DNA from: Pontederia crassipes
Taxonomy: Eukaryota; Streptophyta; Magnoliopsida; Commelinales; Pontederiaceae
NCBI GenBank assembly: GCA_030549335.1
Contig: CM060190.1
Location: forward strand, 68,834,118 to 68,898,117
Direction of reading: 5' to 3'
DNA length: 64,000 nucleotides
The stretch's first letter is position 1. The number at the start of each line of letters is the position of its first letter. Positions 1-12,700 of this stretch are shown here, piece after piece. Position numbers and translations under genes: made by a program. The notes below the pieces were generated by a model. It did not search any database. It was not told the origin of the DNA and saw only the letters and a program-made list of their open reading frames with translations.

Positions 1-845
1 TCCGCGACAGAGGGAAACGGGAGCTGGGAGCCTCATACTGTGGGACGCAGAAGTCTGAGCCAAAATCACTAGAAAAGAGGCAACTTATGTGATCTAGAAA
101 AGAGGCAACCTGATACCGTGGGACGCAAAAGCTGAGCAGTGAGCAGAACTCTGACCTGCCGGCTACCGTCGTCATCTCCGATGCTGGCGGCGGCGTGCCG
201 CGTGAACCTTCAGTACATGACTCCATGGCAAAAGGGCGGATTGCAGAGACACCTTGTGCCGTTTGCTAGAAAAGCGGAGAAGAAGCGGCGAGCCGCTATC
301 TCCGAAGTTGGCGGTGGCGTGAACGAAGATGAGGCGGCGAGCAGGCAATGGCAACGGACGGCAACAGGCAGTGAGGCGACGAGCAGCGGCAACGGGCGGC
401 GAGGCGGCACACTGCACACCACACGGCTAGGGCACACCACACACAGTTTTATTAATTTTGTTTTTCGCAGTTTCACTTTTTTGTTTGCAAGTCGGCGGTC
501 GTGGGTTATATCGCCTTATCGAGTTTTTAGAATTGGAAACCCATAAAATAATAGGAAACTTGAGCCGGGCCACGGGTCAAGTTTTTAGACTCTAGATCCG
601 GTCCTCACCCGAGACCCGCAGGGTTTCCATGAACGTAAACCCAATCTTGGACCGACTTATGTCCAGGCTGAGATTTTGTACCGGTTTACCGGGTCGGTGC
701 GGACAAGGTTGACCGGGTCGACCCGGTCCGTTCTCAGTCCTACCTTGGGCATGGGGCATAGGGGTATAAAAAAATGCTTTCTTTCACAGTATTAGAATCT
801 TCGAAACACAATCGGATGTTCTGGAATGACAACAAAAATTAATAA
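1..845. other. Unassigned repeat-like DNA, no gene
   Basis: No convincing gene is visible. Near the left edge the phrase tgggacgca plus a nearby ctgagc recurs about 78 bases apart (around 41 and 119), and ctagaaaagaggcaac occurs twice (about 70 and 98), so a local duplication is present. Bases 300-410 are rich in GGC/GGCG triplets, which explains the arginine- and alanine-rich open frames there. Bases 555-745 hold clusters of CCGGGTC/GACCCG words like those at 12.3-12.5 kb and 52.3-53.4 kb, probably the end of a GC-rich DNA transposon. Confidence 0.3.
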
Positions 846-848
846 TAA

Positions 849-2249
849 CACTACATGAAATAGGCTGAAACCGTCTATAATCGGTCTAAAATCGTCGAAA
901 ATTATGATTTTCGACGGAACCAGTCCGTCGAAAAAATGGTCGTCGCAAATTAATTTTCGACGGTTGGAAAAAATTCGTCGAAAGTATTGACGGTTATAAC
1001 TGTCCCAAAAGTTCGGTGGCCCCAACTGTCGAAACTTTCGACGATCGTCGCAACCCGTCGAAACTTTCAACAGTCAAATTGTTGAAACTTTCGGCGGTCG
1101 TCGCAACCGTCGAACTTTCGGTGGTCACAACCATCGCAAAGAATTTTTAAAATATAAAAAAAATTAGCCAGCCGCCCACGGCAAGATCCGACCGCTAGAT
1201 CACGTTGGCTGGCAGGCGGCCATTCTGACCCCCGCGGCGAGATCCGACAGCCCACGACCAGATCCGGCCGCTCGCGGCTAGATCCGACGGTCGAATCTGG
1301 CCGCGGGCAGTCGGATCGGTCGTCTGACCGTCAATTTGGCCCCCACGGCCAAATTCTGGCTGGAGAGAGGGGAGGGCAAGGGTCGCCGGCAGGTCATCGT
1401 CCGAGAGGAAGAGGGTCGCCGGCCAGGAGGTCATCGGGCCAGCAAAATAAGGGGTCATCGGGTCCTCGAGGGAGAGAGAGAGGAGAGAGGGAAAGAAGTG
1501 GAGAATGGAGAGGGGGAAAGTATATAATATATATATATATATATAGGGGTAGAAAGTTGGGAAAGCGGGAAAACGAAAAAAGAAGAGGCGGGACAGTATT
1601 TTTTAATTACCAACGGTCACGACCGTCGGAAAATTAGTAAAGATATATATGAATATAATATTTAATTATTTTTAAAGTTACGTGATCGTAAAAAAATATT
1701 TAATTATAATAATAAAATACTACTTACATATATATAATATTTATTTTTTTAATTTATCGAAGTCTGAATCGTCGGTAACGTATTATATTATAAAAGACTC
1801 TTTATATTATATTATTTTTCACTTACCGACGGTCAAAGCCGTCGAAAATTATGACGGTTTGAAATGTCATTAATTATATTAATAAAAGACTCCTTATATT
1901 ATATTATTTTTACTTATCGACGGTCTGAACCGTCGAAAATTACGATGATTTCAACTGTCGCCAAATATATTAATAAAATACTTCTTATATTATATTATTT
2001 TTTATTTACCGATGGTTTTGATCGTAAAAAATGCGACGGATAGATATCCGTCAGAACTTTCGACGTTCCTAATCGTCGAAAAATAATATAATGATATAAC
2101 AAATTACATATTTTATTATTTTTATTTTCGACGATTGTAACCGTCGAAAGTTTCGACGGATGCCTATCCGTCGCAAAATCCGTCCCAAATTGCGATGGAT
2201 TTCCTTCCATCGGAACCGTCCGTCGGAAAATCATAATTTTCTTGTAGTG
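849..2249. mobile_element. Non-autonomous CACTA (En/Spm) DNA transposon
   Basis: The left end reads CACTACATGAAA and the right end, on the opposite strand, reads CACTACAAGAAAA, the CACTA superfamily terminal motif. Both ends are flanked by the same 3-base target duplication TAA (846-848 and 2250-2252), as this superfamily makes. Many short subterminal repeats containing TCGACGG or CCGTCGAAA, in both orientations, fill 880-1140 and 1810-2225. These are typical transposase-binding arrays. The 1.4 kb body has no transposase, so it would need a transposase supplied elsewhere. The middle holds a GC-rich block (1170-1480), a purine-rich GGAGAG tract and a (TA)n run near 1525-1545. Confidence 0.88.
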
Positions 2250-2389
2250 TAAATACAAATCAAGGAACAATCAAAATTTGATTTCAGTCGATTCCATCTA
2301 ATGACGTGATATCTGATGAAACTATAAATGAAACCCGAAGTGAGACGAGGGTCGTGTGACCTCAATTTTTATTATCTGGTTGTTGTCGG

Positions 2390-3300
2390 CACAAATCTTT
2401 TTAAAAAATATTTTTTTTGAGGTGCCATCTCTTTTTCCTTTTTCAAATTTGATTTTCTTTTTTTTTTCTTCACTTATTTTCTTTCTTTTGCATTTCTCAC
2501 AAAAAAAATTATTTATTAAATATAATATATTTATTATAAAAAATCAATTAATGTTATTTATTATTTATCATTTCGTAAAAAAGAGTTAATATTTTTATTA
2601 AATATAATTTATAAAAAAACTTTATGATATTTTAATAATATATTTTATATAAAAAAATTGATATGATATTTTTAATTTATACTCAATATGTATTCATTAT
2701 TAAAATTATATTTTATATCCATAATTCATATATTTCATTCAAACACACTAAAATAAATCTATCGTATCAATTTTTTAGATCTCATCATTACGTTCCACTT
2801 CATGCAAACACATTCTAGACTAATCTATCAATTTAATTATTAAACATTTGAAAAATATAATCTAGTTTCTCTGAGTTCTACATGAATAAATGAATTGACA
2901 TAGGTGTGTTTGAATGAAATAGAACACAGTGATGTAGAACTAAAAAGTTAACGTGAAATAAAATTGATATAATAGATTATTTTTAGTGAGTATTTGTATG
3001 AAATATAGAAATTGTAGATATAAAATATATTTTTTATTAATTAATAAATAATAAGTATATATTATTTTATTAAAAAATATAATAAATTGTATTCAAGAAA
3101 ATATTAAAATTTGTTGCCCAAAATGACAAGAAAATAATTAATATTAAATAAAATTTATAATAAATATATTATATTTATAAACATAATATTTTGTACGAGA
3201 AGGGTAAGAGAAAAAATTCTAAAAGAAAGAAGTTTGAAAAAAATAGTTACATAACAAAAAGGTTGAGAACAACAACAAAAAAAAAAAACGTGAAAAGTGC
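2390..3300. repeat. Large AT-rich imperfect inverted repeat (paired MITE-like arms)
   Basis: The left arm (about 2395-2820) and right arm (about 2890-3295) are imperfect reverse complements. Both contain a block close to tataataaatatattatatt, a TTCATTCAAACACAC-like word (2735-2750, inverted near 2905-2920) and the order 'atatcaattttat / aatctatt' mirrored around about 2850. They may be two copies of one MITE family inserted head to head, or one foldback element. A third, single-arm relative lies at 14.27-14.65 kb. No target duplication could be fixed. The short open frames inside it are low-complexity and not believed. Confidence 0.5.
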
Positions 3301-3429
3301 CTTGGTTTCGTCAAAGCCATCAACTGCCACTAAGAATTCAAAAGAACTACAATTCTACCTGCCAAACTTAAGGTTACATTCTGCCAAAACTATCCTACAT
3401 ATAGTCAAAATATGTCACATTAAATAAAT

Positions 3430-4268
3430 AATATAATACAAATTAAACTATATTTAAGTGAATTGATCTTCGATTTAACTTTTTAATCTTAACCATATTA
3501 TAATTTTATTGAACTTTCCATATTATAATTTTATTGAACATATATTAATATAAAGTTGCCTATACTGTATCCCATATACATGAAATTATGATACACCAAT
3601 ATATCGTTCAAATGTAAATTTTAAGATATGTCCTTCAACTTGAGTCATTGTTGACTCAATATTTAAACTTCATTTCATAACAAAAGATACCATCAATCTC
3701 TTATATATTTGCACATATAATTCTCCGGATCCTAATCTTTCGGTTTAACACTTGTAAGGTTACTAATGAGTAATTTTAGATTCTTAATGAAAATTTGAAA
3801 GAGATCCCCTTCCTGACAAAACTTCAACAAGTGATTCTCAATAGCATCCTTCCATTCTTTGAAATTCTTGATGATATTGGCCTAACACAACAAAAAATTC
3901 GTTGACCTCCAAATGAGGTCATTATAACTTGGATTAAAAGAAAAGAAAATATTATATTATACTCATTCTCATGATTTTTTTTCTCAAGGCCGACAAAGTT
4001 GTCACATAAATATTCGTTGGTCTCTCCTCATCATTTAATTTTTGCTACACTATTCCCGTTTATTTTTTTTAAATTTTATTCATTAAGGAAAAAAGATAAT
4101 TTGACAAATATTAATTTATTATTAGGAGAAGAAATAACATGATACTATATGCCACTGTCATAGTTACAAGCAATATGCATGGCATCCTCCAGCCCACGAC
4201 CCTTCCATCCATCAGCAGATTGACTTGAGATTGCTTCCTTATTGTAAGGTAACCAGGTAGAGGCTTCC
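3430..4268. other. AT-rich intergenic DNA downstream of the response regulator
   Basis: No gene or element was recognised. The stretch would include the 3' untranslated region of the minus-strand response regulator, whose stop codon lies at 4269-4271. Confidence 0.4.
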
Positions 4269-6054
4269 TCATGCCACGGCCACTTCGGCGAGGCGTGGTC
4301 TCCTCGCGGCTCCGCTATCCTCGGGCATCAAGTCCAGTGGCATTTTCCTCTTGGCGCCGGCCATGGGCGCCGCTGATGCCAATGCTCTGGCATAGCTTTT
4401 GAGTTTCTGCACATCTTTCATGTGAAGAGGCTTTTGGATGAAGTCCTCAGCTCCAATGGCTCGGCACCTGAACGGGAGAAGGATGCACTTGGTTCAGACA
4501 TCATTCTTCGTGAATGATACAAAAGATAAAAAAGAAATTGGAGCATGTAAATTTTGGCCGGGGAAGATGGAAACCTGCTGATTCTTTGAGGTTCATTCTC
4601 TGATGACATGATGATCACAGGAATAGGCATCGGGCATGTCTGCTCCTGGCATTTGTTTTAATTGATGGACATGGTTTGAGTTTAATGAGTGTTTACAGAT
4701 ATCATATACACAAATTAACAAAAAAAAAAGAAGCTGAGTAACATGATCCATACCTTTACGACCTTTAGGAGATCATAGCCAGTCATTTCTGGCATGCAGT
4801 AGTCGGTGAGAATTATGTCTATTTTTCTACCCTGCGGCATTCGTGCAATTTGAGATCAGAATTATGAAACATGAACAGAGAAAAGGTGTACTTTGCTAGA
4901 GCATCAAATTTGTTGATGAATGGTGACCAATCAAATTAATTGTATCCTATTCTTGAAAGGATTTCTTCATCGTCATTAGGATTCATGGCTTGTGTTCCAT
5001 GTTCGGAGATTCTATAGAGTGATTAATGTTGTATGCTACAGCTCCATGATTTTAATTTCCAATCAAAATGATTATTCTCAAAAAAATCTGTGAGCAATCC
5101 TACTATCTAATGCTTTCAAGTCGTATCAATAAATCCAGGAGGTAGCCTTAGAAAGCAGCAACAAGTAGGTGCTTATTGCAATTTGATAGCACTCAATCAT
5201 TACTTTTTAAGCGTGATATGTGCATCTATTAGAGAGCCATAATACTTTAAAAAATCATTTGACTAGTTGTTTTACATAACCATTACATCTAATAGTCCAT
5301 ACAAGATCTGCTATAGATTTTGTCCTAAGATGCGTCAACTCAAGCTGCCATTGGACAGGAATCCTTTTTCTTTTAGCTGTTTCTTTGATGTTAGTGATAA
5401 TTGAGACACTTTAACTTGGCAGTCCAGAAAAGAAAAATGAAAGCAGCATATTCTTAAAACTAGACTTACATTAGCAGTTGAAGATTCGTCCTTGCCTTCT
5501 CCTAATCCAAGCACTTCCATTGCTTTCTTTCCGCTATTTACAGCGATGACTAAAAATAGAAATAATTATTTTGAGATTTTAATGGAAACTTGGTTATAAG
5601 AACACAACAAATCATCTGTATGCTGAGATCTTTTGTGTGTTTACATTGCACAAACTACATGACACAGAAGCACATATATCCATCAAGTAGATCAATGTGC
5701 AAGAAGAAATTGACACAAACAAAAAAATCCTACCATTTGTTTCAGAATTCACCACTACAAGATGCCAAAATAAGCAACTCGAATCGAACAAAGGTAACAT
5801 CTCATACATTAAAAATAAAGATTTTTCCTACATAGTCAACCCCACAATGATTAAACGATCTAGATTTAATCTCAGATTGCTAATTTACCTTGAAACATAA
5901 CTCCACATTTCTTCAACAAGTTCTCCACTATCTTCCTGTCCACTGGGGAGTCGTCCACCAGCAGGATCCTCAACGCCATCTCGCCTCCAGGCTTGTCACA
6001 CTCCTCCACCACCACCTCCACCTCCTTCATCTTTCCCTCCTCCACCTCCTTCAT
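4269..6054 (-). CDS. Type-A two-component response regulator (cytokinin signalling)
   Basis: Five exons join in frame: 6054-5889, 5549-5470, 4831-4754, 4645-4575, 4467-4269, all with GT-AG introns, giving 197 residues. A receiver domain covers most of the protein. The acidic pair is in ILLVDDSP, the phospho-acceptor Asp in IILTDYCMPEMTGYD, then IMSSEN and the conserved Lys in DFIQKPL. The C-terminal tail is short with no Myb/GARP DNA-binding domain, so it is type A rather than type B. Five exons is also the usual type-A layout. In the family, His-phosphotransfer proteins phosphorylate the Asp and the protein damps cytokinin signalling. The ATG at 6054 is the first in frame after a TGA. A second start is possible at the internal Met of GGEMALRILL. 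The N-terminal leader repeats MKEVE from a small CTT/CCT-rich duplication. Ordinal number within the family is not assigned. Confidence 0.93.
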
Positions 6055-6129
6055 CTTTCCCTCAGTTCACAGCTTCCAGTCCACCTTTAGCAGCTTTATG
6101 TATATCCCACCTTCAGGAGAGTTGCACCA

Positions 6130-9065
6130 CGGTGGAGAGAGGGAGGCAGCACTGCGCTCGACCGCGGGCTTGTGCTGTTATGTAGTAGGACTGACGTTGT
6201 CTGATTGGAGGTGGACGGTGGGGTCTACGCGCGTGTGGTGCAGGACGGGCACGGAATAATTTTCCCGTAGATTTTGCTGTCGGGGAAAGAATCTTTTCGT
6301 GCTGATGAGTTCCAGCCACGTTTAACTTGACCTCTTGATACTACCTTTTTGTTTCTTTTTTTCTCCTTTTTGCTGGTCTTCGTCAATTCGCCAACTGCTA
6401 CATTGCAACTTATGACGACAGTGCTTGCTTCAGTATTCAGTTGATACTTGATAGCCCTTGAGATAACCATGCAATAGTTGTCTTGATGCTTCATCTAGGT
6501 GCTTCTTTTTCTCCCTCCAATGGGATTATTCACTGATTAATAATGTGGCACGCAGGCACGGTCATCTCATATTGCTGTCTTATATTCAACTACTATCAAA
6601 TTTGAGAAAGTTCCTTTCCAAAAGTTAATCTGTTATTTATTGCATCAAGTCTTTAAAATCTCATCAGTACTCTTGCACCATCCAATTGTAATAAGCATGG
6701 TACTCTTCAATAACATCCAATAAAACGACCCCAGAAAAGGTCCTATATAGGTCCAATATTTCTTCTTCAAGCCTGCATGACACAGTGCTTGAACACTGTA
6801 TAGTGACTTCAATCGCCATGAACCAGTGTTTCACTCAATGCATGTTTTTTTTATCATTTATCTCCGTAGAGAGAACTAGGCCGGACATGGAATATATGGG
6901 AACAAACAATGGATAAAATAATTGCTAAATATTATTGCCACACAACTTTTCACACAACTATTTCATTATGATACAGATGACCTTGATACTATTTGTTTCA
7001 GAAAAGATATCATAGTTTTATGGACTTGTCTGTCTATGCTGTTGCTGTGAGATCATAGAACAGCACCCGACATGCTACAGCTTTTAATTAATCTTTTTTT
7101 TTTCAGATGTCCCATACAACATTTCAATTTCTTGTCGAAGTTTTCAGCACTGGTGATCGAGTGATGAGTGGTGACGACACAGTGTGAGAGGGAAAAAATC
7201 AGAGGAAGGAACCCAAAACTTATGATGCCTTCTTTAGGTGGAAGAACAACCAGTTGTCATAAATAAACAACCGTAAATGGCTATGAGCCAGTACAGAATA
7301 GCTTTCAATACTCATTCTGCATTAATAACTGAGTAAATGCTGCTGCAAATTATATGATATCTGACCAAGAAAACTTAATTCGTTCAGCACAACCAAAAGA
7401 GTGACCTCTATTTACACTCTTGTTCATGGGTTTTGAAAAGTATCATGTTGGATAGCAGATTTTTTTTAATCTCCAGGTCAAAACACAGGGACACGAATTA
7501 TAATATAACTTATACTTGGACTGATTTGGTGAAATAACGACATGCATGTTCCCTCAAATTACAGTTTTCCTCCCTCCAAAAACTGCACTTCACATAACAG
7601 CACATAAAAAAGTTAACTAATTATCGGAAAACGTCAGTGATGTAAGTGAACTTGACCTTTCCTTTTCCTTTTAATGTTGGAATAGTTAAGAAATGGGAAG
7701 ATTTTGTCTGATTGGCAAGTAAGAGGATAAGAAATTAAGAACAGATTGGAAGCCAACTGGGTTATTTTCGAATCTTTTCTATATAAAACTTCAGAAAGTA
7801 TTTCACTTATAGTACACATATCACTATAAGCCATGAGAAAATAAAATACTCCAATGCCAAATCAGACAATATGTACGTGATTCCACCACGACTTAAAGCA
7901 TAGTCAGTGAAGAACCAAATCTTTATACCACGGAATAAATGAATCATCGAACTGTTTAGGACCACAAATTCCTATCTTTTCTCTGAAATGTGAGGAGGCC
8001 ACGTCAACTTTTCAAGGGGTAAAATGAGAACATGGCTTGAAAAGACCATTAGGAAAACTTTTAATCTAAACAGATGCAAACAACACACAGATTTCTCGGC
8101 GGCCATTTTGAAAACTTTTGCGGTCATTAATTGCCTTTAATATCTCTTTCATCCTATCCAAAAGCTTGGTTGAGCCAGAATTAGGCTTTCTTGACAGCCA
8201 ATGTGAAGCTCTCTTTCTCCCTTCTACTACTTTTCCATGCTCTATATAGAACTCTCTCCTGCCCGTGTTTTGCTTCAAGGCCACACATATTTCGTTGCTG
8301 CCTTCGTTGGAAAGGAAAAGTTCGCATTGGATCTGTTCATTCGAATACAGCATGTAATGCAGGACCATGTTCATCATGATAGTTACAGGATAACCATTTA
8401 TCATTCCAAAACAAGATGCCATGCGTCAAGTTAAAGTATGAAATCTAGAGAGAAGAGAGAGAAAAAAGTTAAACCATTTATAATAAAAGTTGTCGGGCAT
8501 GCTGATCAATCGGGCTGTGTCACTTTATTGGATTGTCATTCTATTATTCTAAAGAGTGTACTCACTAATTAGTGTTCATTTCAAACCATGAACTTAGATT
8601 ATAATATAGCTAGGAAGCTTATATATACCGTTCATGGACAGATGGACTTGTGACTTTGGAGAGATGATGGCAACATATTAAAGTACTTGTGCAATCTACA
8701 TCCGACACCATGATAGCAAAATCTGCACGGCCGCTCTCTCTCTCTTAGATCATCATCTAGGTTTAACAGTGACCGAAAGGCCTATGACATGAACATTGGC
8801 AGGCTCAGTCCTAATGGGTTCTTTATTGATGAATAAAATTTCACTTTGACCAGTCCACTCGACTAGGCATGCAGCTGGAAGAGCAAGGATCGAAACATTT
8901 TCGCGGAGGGTGCACGAATAAAATGAATACTGAAATATTTTGAGCAACTAAATTACCTAATTATAATCTGGCCATTAATTGTGATATATATATATGGAGA
9001 GATTTGAAAATAATGCCATGTAATTGTTTCAAATAAAATTTTATAAGTAGCTATTTATATACCAA
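6130..9065. other. Intergenic DNA upstream of the response regulator
   Basis: The first few hundred bases should contain the promoter of the minus-strand response regulator. The rest is AT-rich with scattered short open frames. The longest, on the minus strand at 8066-8422 (118 codons), has no recognisable domain and no splice-supported extension, so it is not called as a gene. Confidence 0.4.
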
Positions 9066-9138
9066 GCCGTCTTAGCTCAGCCGGTAGAGCGCATGGCTTT
9101 TAACCATGTGGTCGTGGGTTCGATTCCCACAGACGGCG
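9066..9138 (+). tRNA. tRNA-Lys (anticodon UUU)
   Basis: A 73-base cloverleaf without intron. The acceptor stem GCCGTCT pairs with AGACGGC, the discriminator base is G, and the anticodon loop CTTTTAA gives anticodon UUU. The D arm TAGCTCAGCCGGTAGAGC and T arm GTGGGTTCGATTCCCAC contain good A and B box promoters. A run of T follows within ten bases, as expected for a Pol III terminator. Confidence 0.97.
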
Positions 9139-9880
9139 TCTAACTTTTTTTTTCAGTTAATTTTTTTAATCGAATTTCCATTTAGCAAAATCTATTTTTA
9201 ATACAACCTTTAAACTTTAATATTATTCATATATTTCTATTCAACTTTTCAACACCTTCATGTTAATTTAGAATGCTATATGTAGATAAAGTGCCTTGGT
9301 AGAGGCATGATATGTTTTTCTGAGCAAATAGATCACATGTCCCAACAGCAGCAGGTGGCACATATCATCTCAAGGAGCTTGTTGGCCACTGTACTACAGT
9401 GTCTGCTCTGCTGCAAGTGAAGTTCTAATGATGGGAACATGCTGCACCGCATAAAATGCTTCGTTGAGACGTCCGGCATGAGCAGCAAACTTTGATGCCC
9501 CCTGAAAAATTCAGTAGATACTTTGTTTGATAGAGTTGAAAATTGAATTATCTTGTATAAGTTCAAATAGAAGCAGAACCATAAAAAATCAGTAGACGAC
9601 GTGAATTCAGGCTTCTGTAGATATTTTGTAAGTAAAGTTGAAAATGGAATTATCTTGTGTAAGTTCAAACAGAAACAAAATCATAAAAAAATTAGTTCGT
9701 GCATGGCATTCTCACATCACCAAGAACGCTTAATAAGTTTCCACAACTCTTGGATCGCCTCGTGCCATTTCTGTGAAATGGGGGTGATGCAAAAACTTAA
9801 CTTTCATCGTAGAAAAAAAATTGTTAACTGCATGCAGAACTTTAGACCATTATGTAGCTTATTTTAGGTGATAATTCTTT
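9139..9880. other. Intergenic DNA, no gene seen
   Basis: It begins with the T run after the tRNA. Two similar blocks containing 'tagatattttgt...gaaaattgaattatcttgt..aagttcaaa' at about 9510-9590 and 9615-9690 form a roughly 100-base tandem duplication. No coding feature is supported. Confidence 0.35.
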
Positions 9881-9884
9881 GTTT

Positions 9885-10330
9885 CATGTTGATGGGAAAA
9901 GTCGAGAACAAGGAGAGAAGATCGCAGAGAGATTGCAGAAAAATAGAGGAGACATACGAATTTACCCAGGTTCACCCTTGAGATGAGGGCTACGTCCTGT
10001 AAAGATGTTCCACTATATCGTTTAAGTTTACAACCGCCACATATTACATCAGAAATTAGGCTATTAATAGCCTCTTTAAACCGGGTTTAAAACCCAAACA
10101 GAGAAAAAACCTAATTCGAACCACACGGGCCGGCTAAACAAAAGCCCAAAACCCATCTAGGTTTCGGGAGCGGGATCGCCGTCGGGGGGCGGGGCCCCCC
10201 GAACCCCCCTTTCATTCGTACGCCAGCAGCACTGCTAATTGAGTAATACTCATATTCCCCTAAGCTCACGTGAGCGAACCCGATGTGAGAAACAAAGGGT
10301 CCTGAAATATTCATCAATTCTGACACATGT
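9885..10330. mobile_element. Probable LTR fragment or solo LTR
   Basis: The stretch begins tgttgatggg and contains 'acccaggttcaccc' and 'gggctacgtcc', wording common near the ends of plant Copia-type LTRs, followed by a GC-rich patch (10130-10220). A candidate inner edge reads ...attctgacaca at about 10327. No clean 5-base target duplication was found, so the boundaries are approximate and the family uncertain. It is a fossil with no coding capacity visible. Confidence 0.35.
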
Positions 10331-10349
10331 CCCCTAAAAAACATTTTGT

Positions 10350-11480
10350 TTCAAATGCTATGTAAATGCTTCTATCTGTTAAGTAACTATCTTAACTTTT
10401 TTTCCATCGGGTTGGTGCTTTAAAGTAAATCAATCGCCTTCAAACATCACTCTTTCAAAATCTCTAATGCATATCGAATAAAATATACAGTACATGGCAA
10501 AGATGCATTTGGCATTAGTTAGAAATGAAAATGAAAAAGAAAGAATAAAGTAACTAGAATTTGATACGAGCACTACTGCAGCAAAAAGTGCCAGTTGAAC
10601 TTGGTGAACTGAAATTCATTCATCTTGTAAGATTGATAGTAGAAACCAGAATGTATCACATTTACATCTAACATATTACTGTCAAGTAAAAAAACATCAT
10701 TAAAGAAGGAAGAGTAATCAGTTTTTCTAAGCAAAGTAGTACATGATAAAGCAAGAGGGATCGACCAAAAAGGCTTCGTTCTAGTGACGTAAAGCCTCAG
10801 GACCTCGAACGGTACCTTCCACCATGCACGCAGCAACTTCTCCCTTCTTCTCCCCCTCCCTTAGGATTGGCGTCGTTCTGCGTCCATCTCAATGCTTGAA
10901 TCAGAGGTCTTGGTCAACTGATCGCGGGCCAATTGGCCATGCTTGTAATGCTCCCAAAATTCGTTCTCTTGCCACGCTGACAGTCAGACTGACCAAGTGA
11001 GCGTTACCATTGCTTATAACTATTTTGACTTTGACTGGTCAACAAATGACCCACATGACAATAGGAATAATAGAGAAATAATAATTAGCATTAGAATGCG
11101 GAATAATATCATTGGAAATCAAAGAGTGCCACATGACATGTGTTAATTCAAGAAATAAGGAACAAAGATGGTTCAAATAGTTCTGGGAATATCAACATAA
11201 GCAAGGATAAAAAGAAAAATTCAAATATCTTATATATATACAAAGTTGAATAATTCAAATGCAGAATTAAAAGGCGAAAAGCTGTGATTATGTAACAAGT
11301 CATGTGCCGTCATCCCAGAGCTCTGCATTTCTCCACTTTCTCCCTAAGTAGAGTTCTCGTCTGCAAAATATCAAAGCAGGGGCATGAAATACCCGTGAGC
11401 TAACACCCAGTACACATAGAGTCATAAACGATGAAATGATAATCAATGAGCAGTTACTTTGTTCTTTACTATGACAATAC
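10350..11480. other. Intergenic DNA, nothing recognised
   Basis: AT-rich sequence with a short GC-richer patch at 10800-11000. No gene, tRNA or element end was recognised. Confidence 0.3.
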
Positions 11481-11484
11481 TTTA

Positions 11485-11626
11485 TACAATGTTATACTCT
11501 GTGATCCATTATCATACTATGTTGTCCATTACCATATTCTATTATTCATTACCATGTGTTGTTATCAATTATCATATTCTGTTATCCATTACCATGCTCT
11601 ATTATCCATTACCATATTCTGTTATA
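11485..11626 (+). repeat. Minisatellite of a 20-21 base unit
   Basis: About six degenerate copies of a unit near TTATCCATTACCATATTCTG follow one another, with changes such as CATACTATG and CATGTGTTG. The repeat produces open frames rich in Tyr, Leu and Ile in more than one frame, which are artefacts of the repeat. Confidence 0.8.
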
Positions 11627-11629
11627 CTC

Positions 11630-12700
11630 TATGAGGGACTACGTCTTTTACATTACAATAAGATCATTGATGTTCGTTATCCTATGCGAGATCGACTTTA
11701 ATTAGTTGGGAAGTCAGAGGTGTCTCTGCACTGAATGTTGCCAGAGTTCTCATGAAAGGGAAGGTGTACGCTCGGCACAACCTTTTCGGAATACAGGTGG
11801 GAGATGACCTGCATCCCAAGAACAGTGGTCGTTACGGACATGTAGGTTCACTGTCTTCTCAGCTAAGCTACATGTCCCTTTGGCATAATAATATAATTCA
11901 TATGTGCCCCCGTGGGGAGAAAAGAGTGTGTTCACTCTTATTTGGAGCACATGTGGAAGAGGGTCTGTGGTTCAGGAGCAGTGATAGTTAAACTAGTAGG
12001 TACACTATCTCCTCAGTGCAGCTACCTGCTCCTCCACTGTACAATGCTTTGACCTTTACCATGAACAACACAACCATCCCATTCATTTATCTTCACTTTA
12101 TTTGTCTTATTTATCTTCTTTGAAAATCATAGTCAGAAAAGGGTTAAGGCCACATCCCTTTTCCTGAGGAAGAAAAGTTCCATACATTCTTCACTGTGTT
12201 GAATATGATCGCAAGTGGGCCTATCGGATGTGGGACCCAATTATGGGAGATCATGGCCCAAACGATGACAAGGTGCCATTCTGCCTGATAGGACCCGGGC
12301 CGAATATCTGTCGAGCTAACAATGGTGCCGGGCCCGGGTCGAGTCGAGATTTGACTCGGGCCGGGTTACGGCGGTTAAATTGTGTGTCATCCCGGCCGAT
12401 TTGGTGCTCGGGCTGGTCGATCGATTTCCACGACTCGGGCCGAGTCGGGATTCGACTCGGTCGGGTCGGTGCGCGATCATCTCGCGACGTCGTCGACGAG
12501 AGAACTCGGGACGGGTATAATGATACCTGAGCCATGCATTGTCGTGACCCAAGCCGGGTTGTTCATGACTCGTGCTGGGTTACTGGTGCGCCAGATTGCG
12601 CCACCCATCTTCCTTCTCTCCGGTCGATCTCCGGCCATTCAATCTCAATACAAACAATAAGAAATATGTTCCTACTGCACTCTATGTCATAATAGGAATG
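11630..12700. other. Unclassified repeat-like DNA with CGGGTC-rich block
   Basis: 11630-12200 carries no recognised gene. From 12290 to 12600 the sequence is dominated by GGGCCGAGTCGGG / GACTCGGGCC words. It may be internal or untranslated DNA of a retroelement belonging with the LTR-like block to its right. No coding domain was recognised. Confidence 0.25.

Noticed and set aside
8066-8422. 118-codon minus-strand frame
   Set aside because: No recognisable motif, no upstream or downstream exon, and ordinary composition for AT-rich spacer.
11446-11701. Tyr/Leu-rich overlapping frames
   Set aside because: They are direct translations of the 20-21 base minisatellite in different frames.
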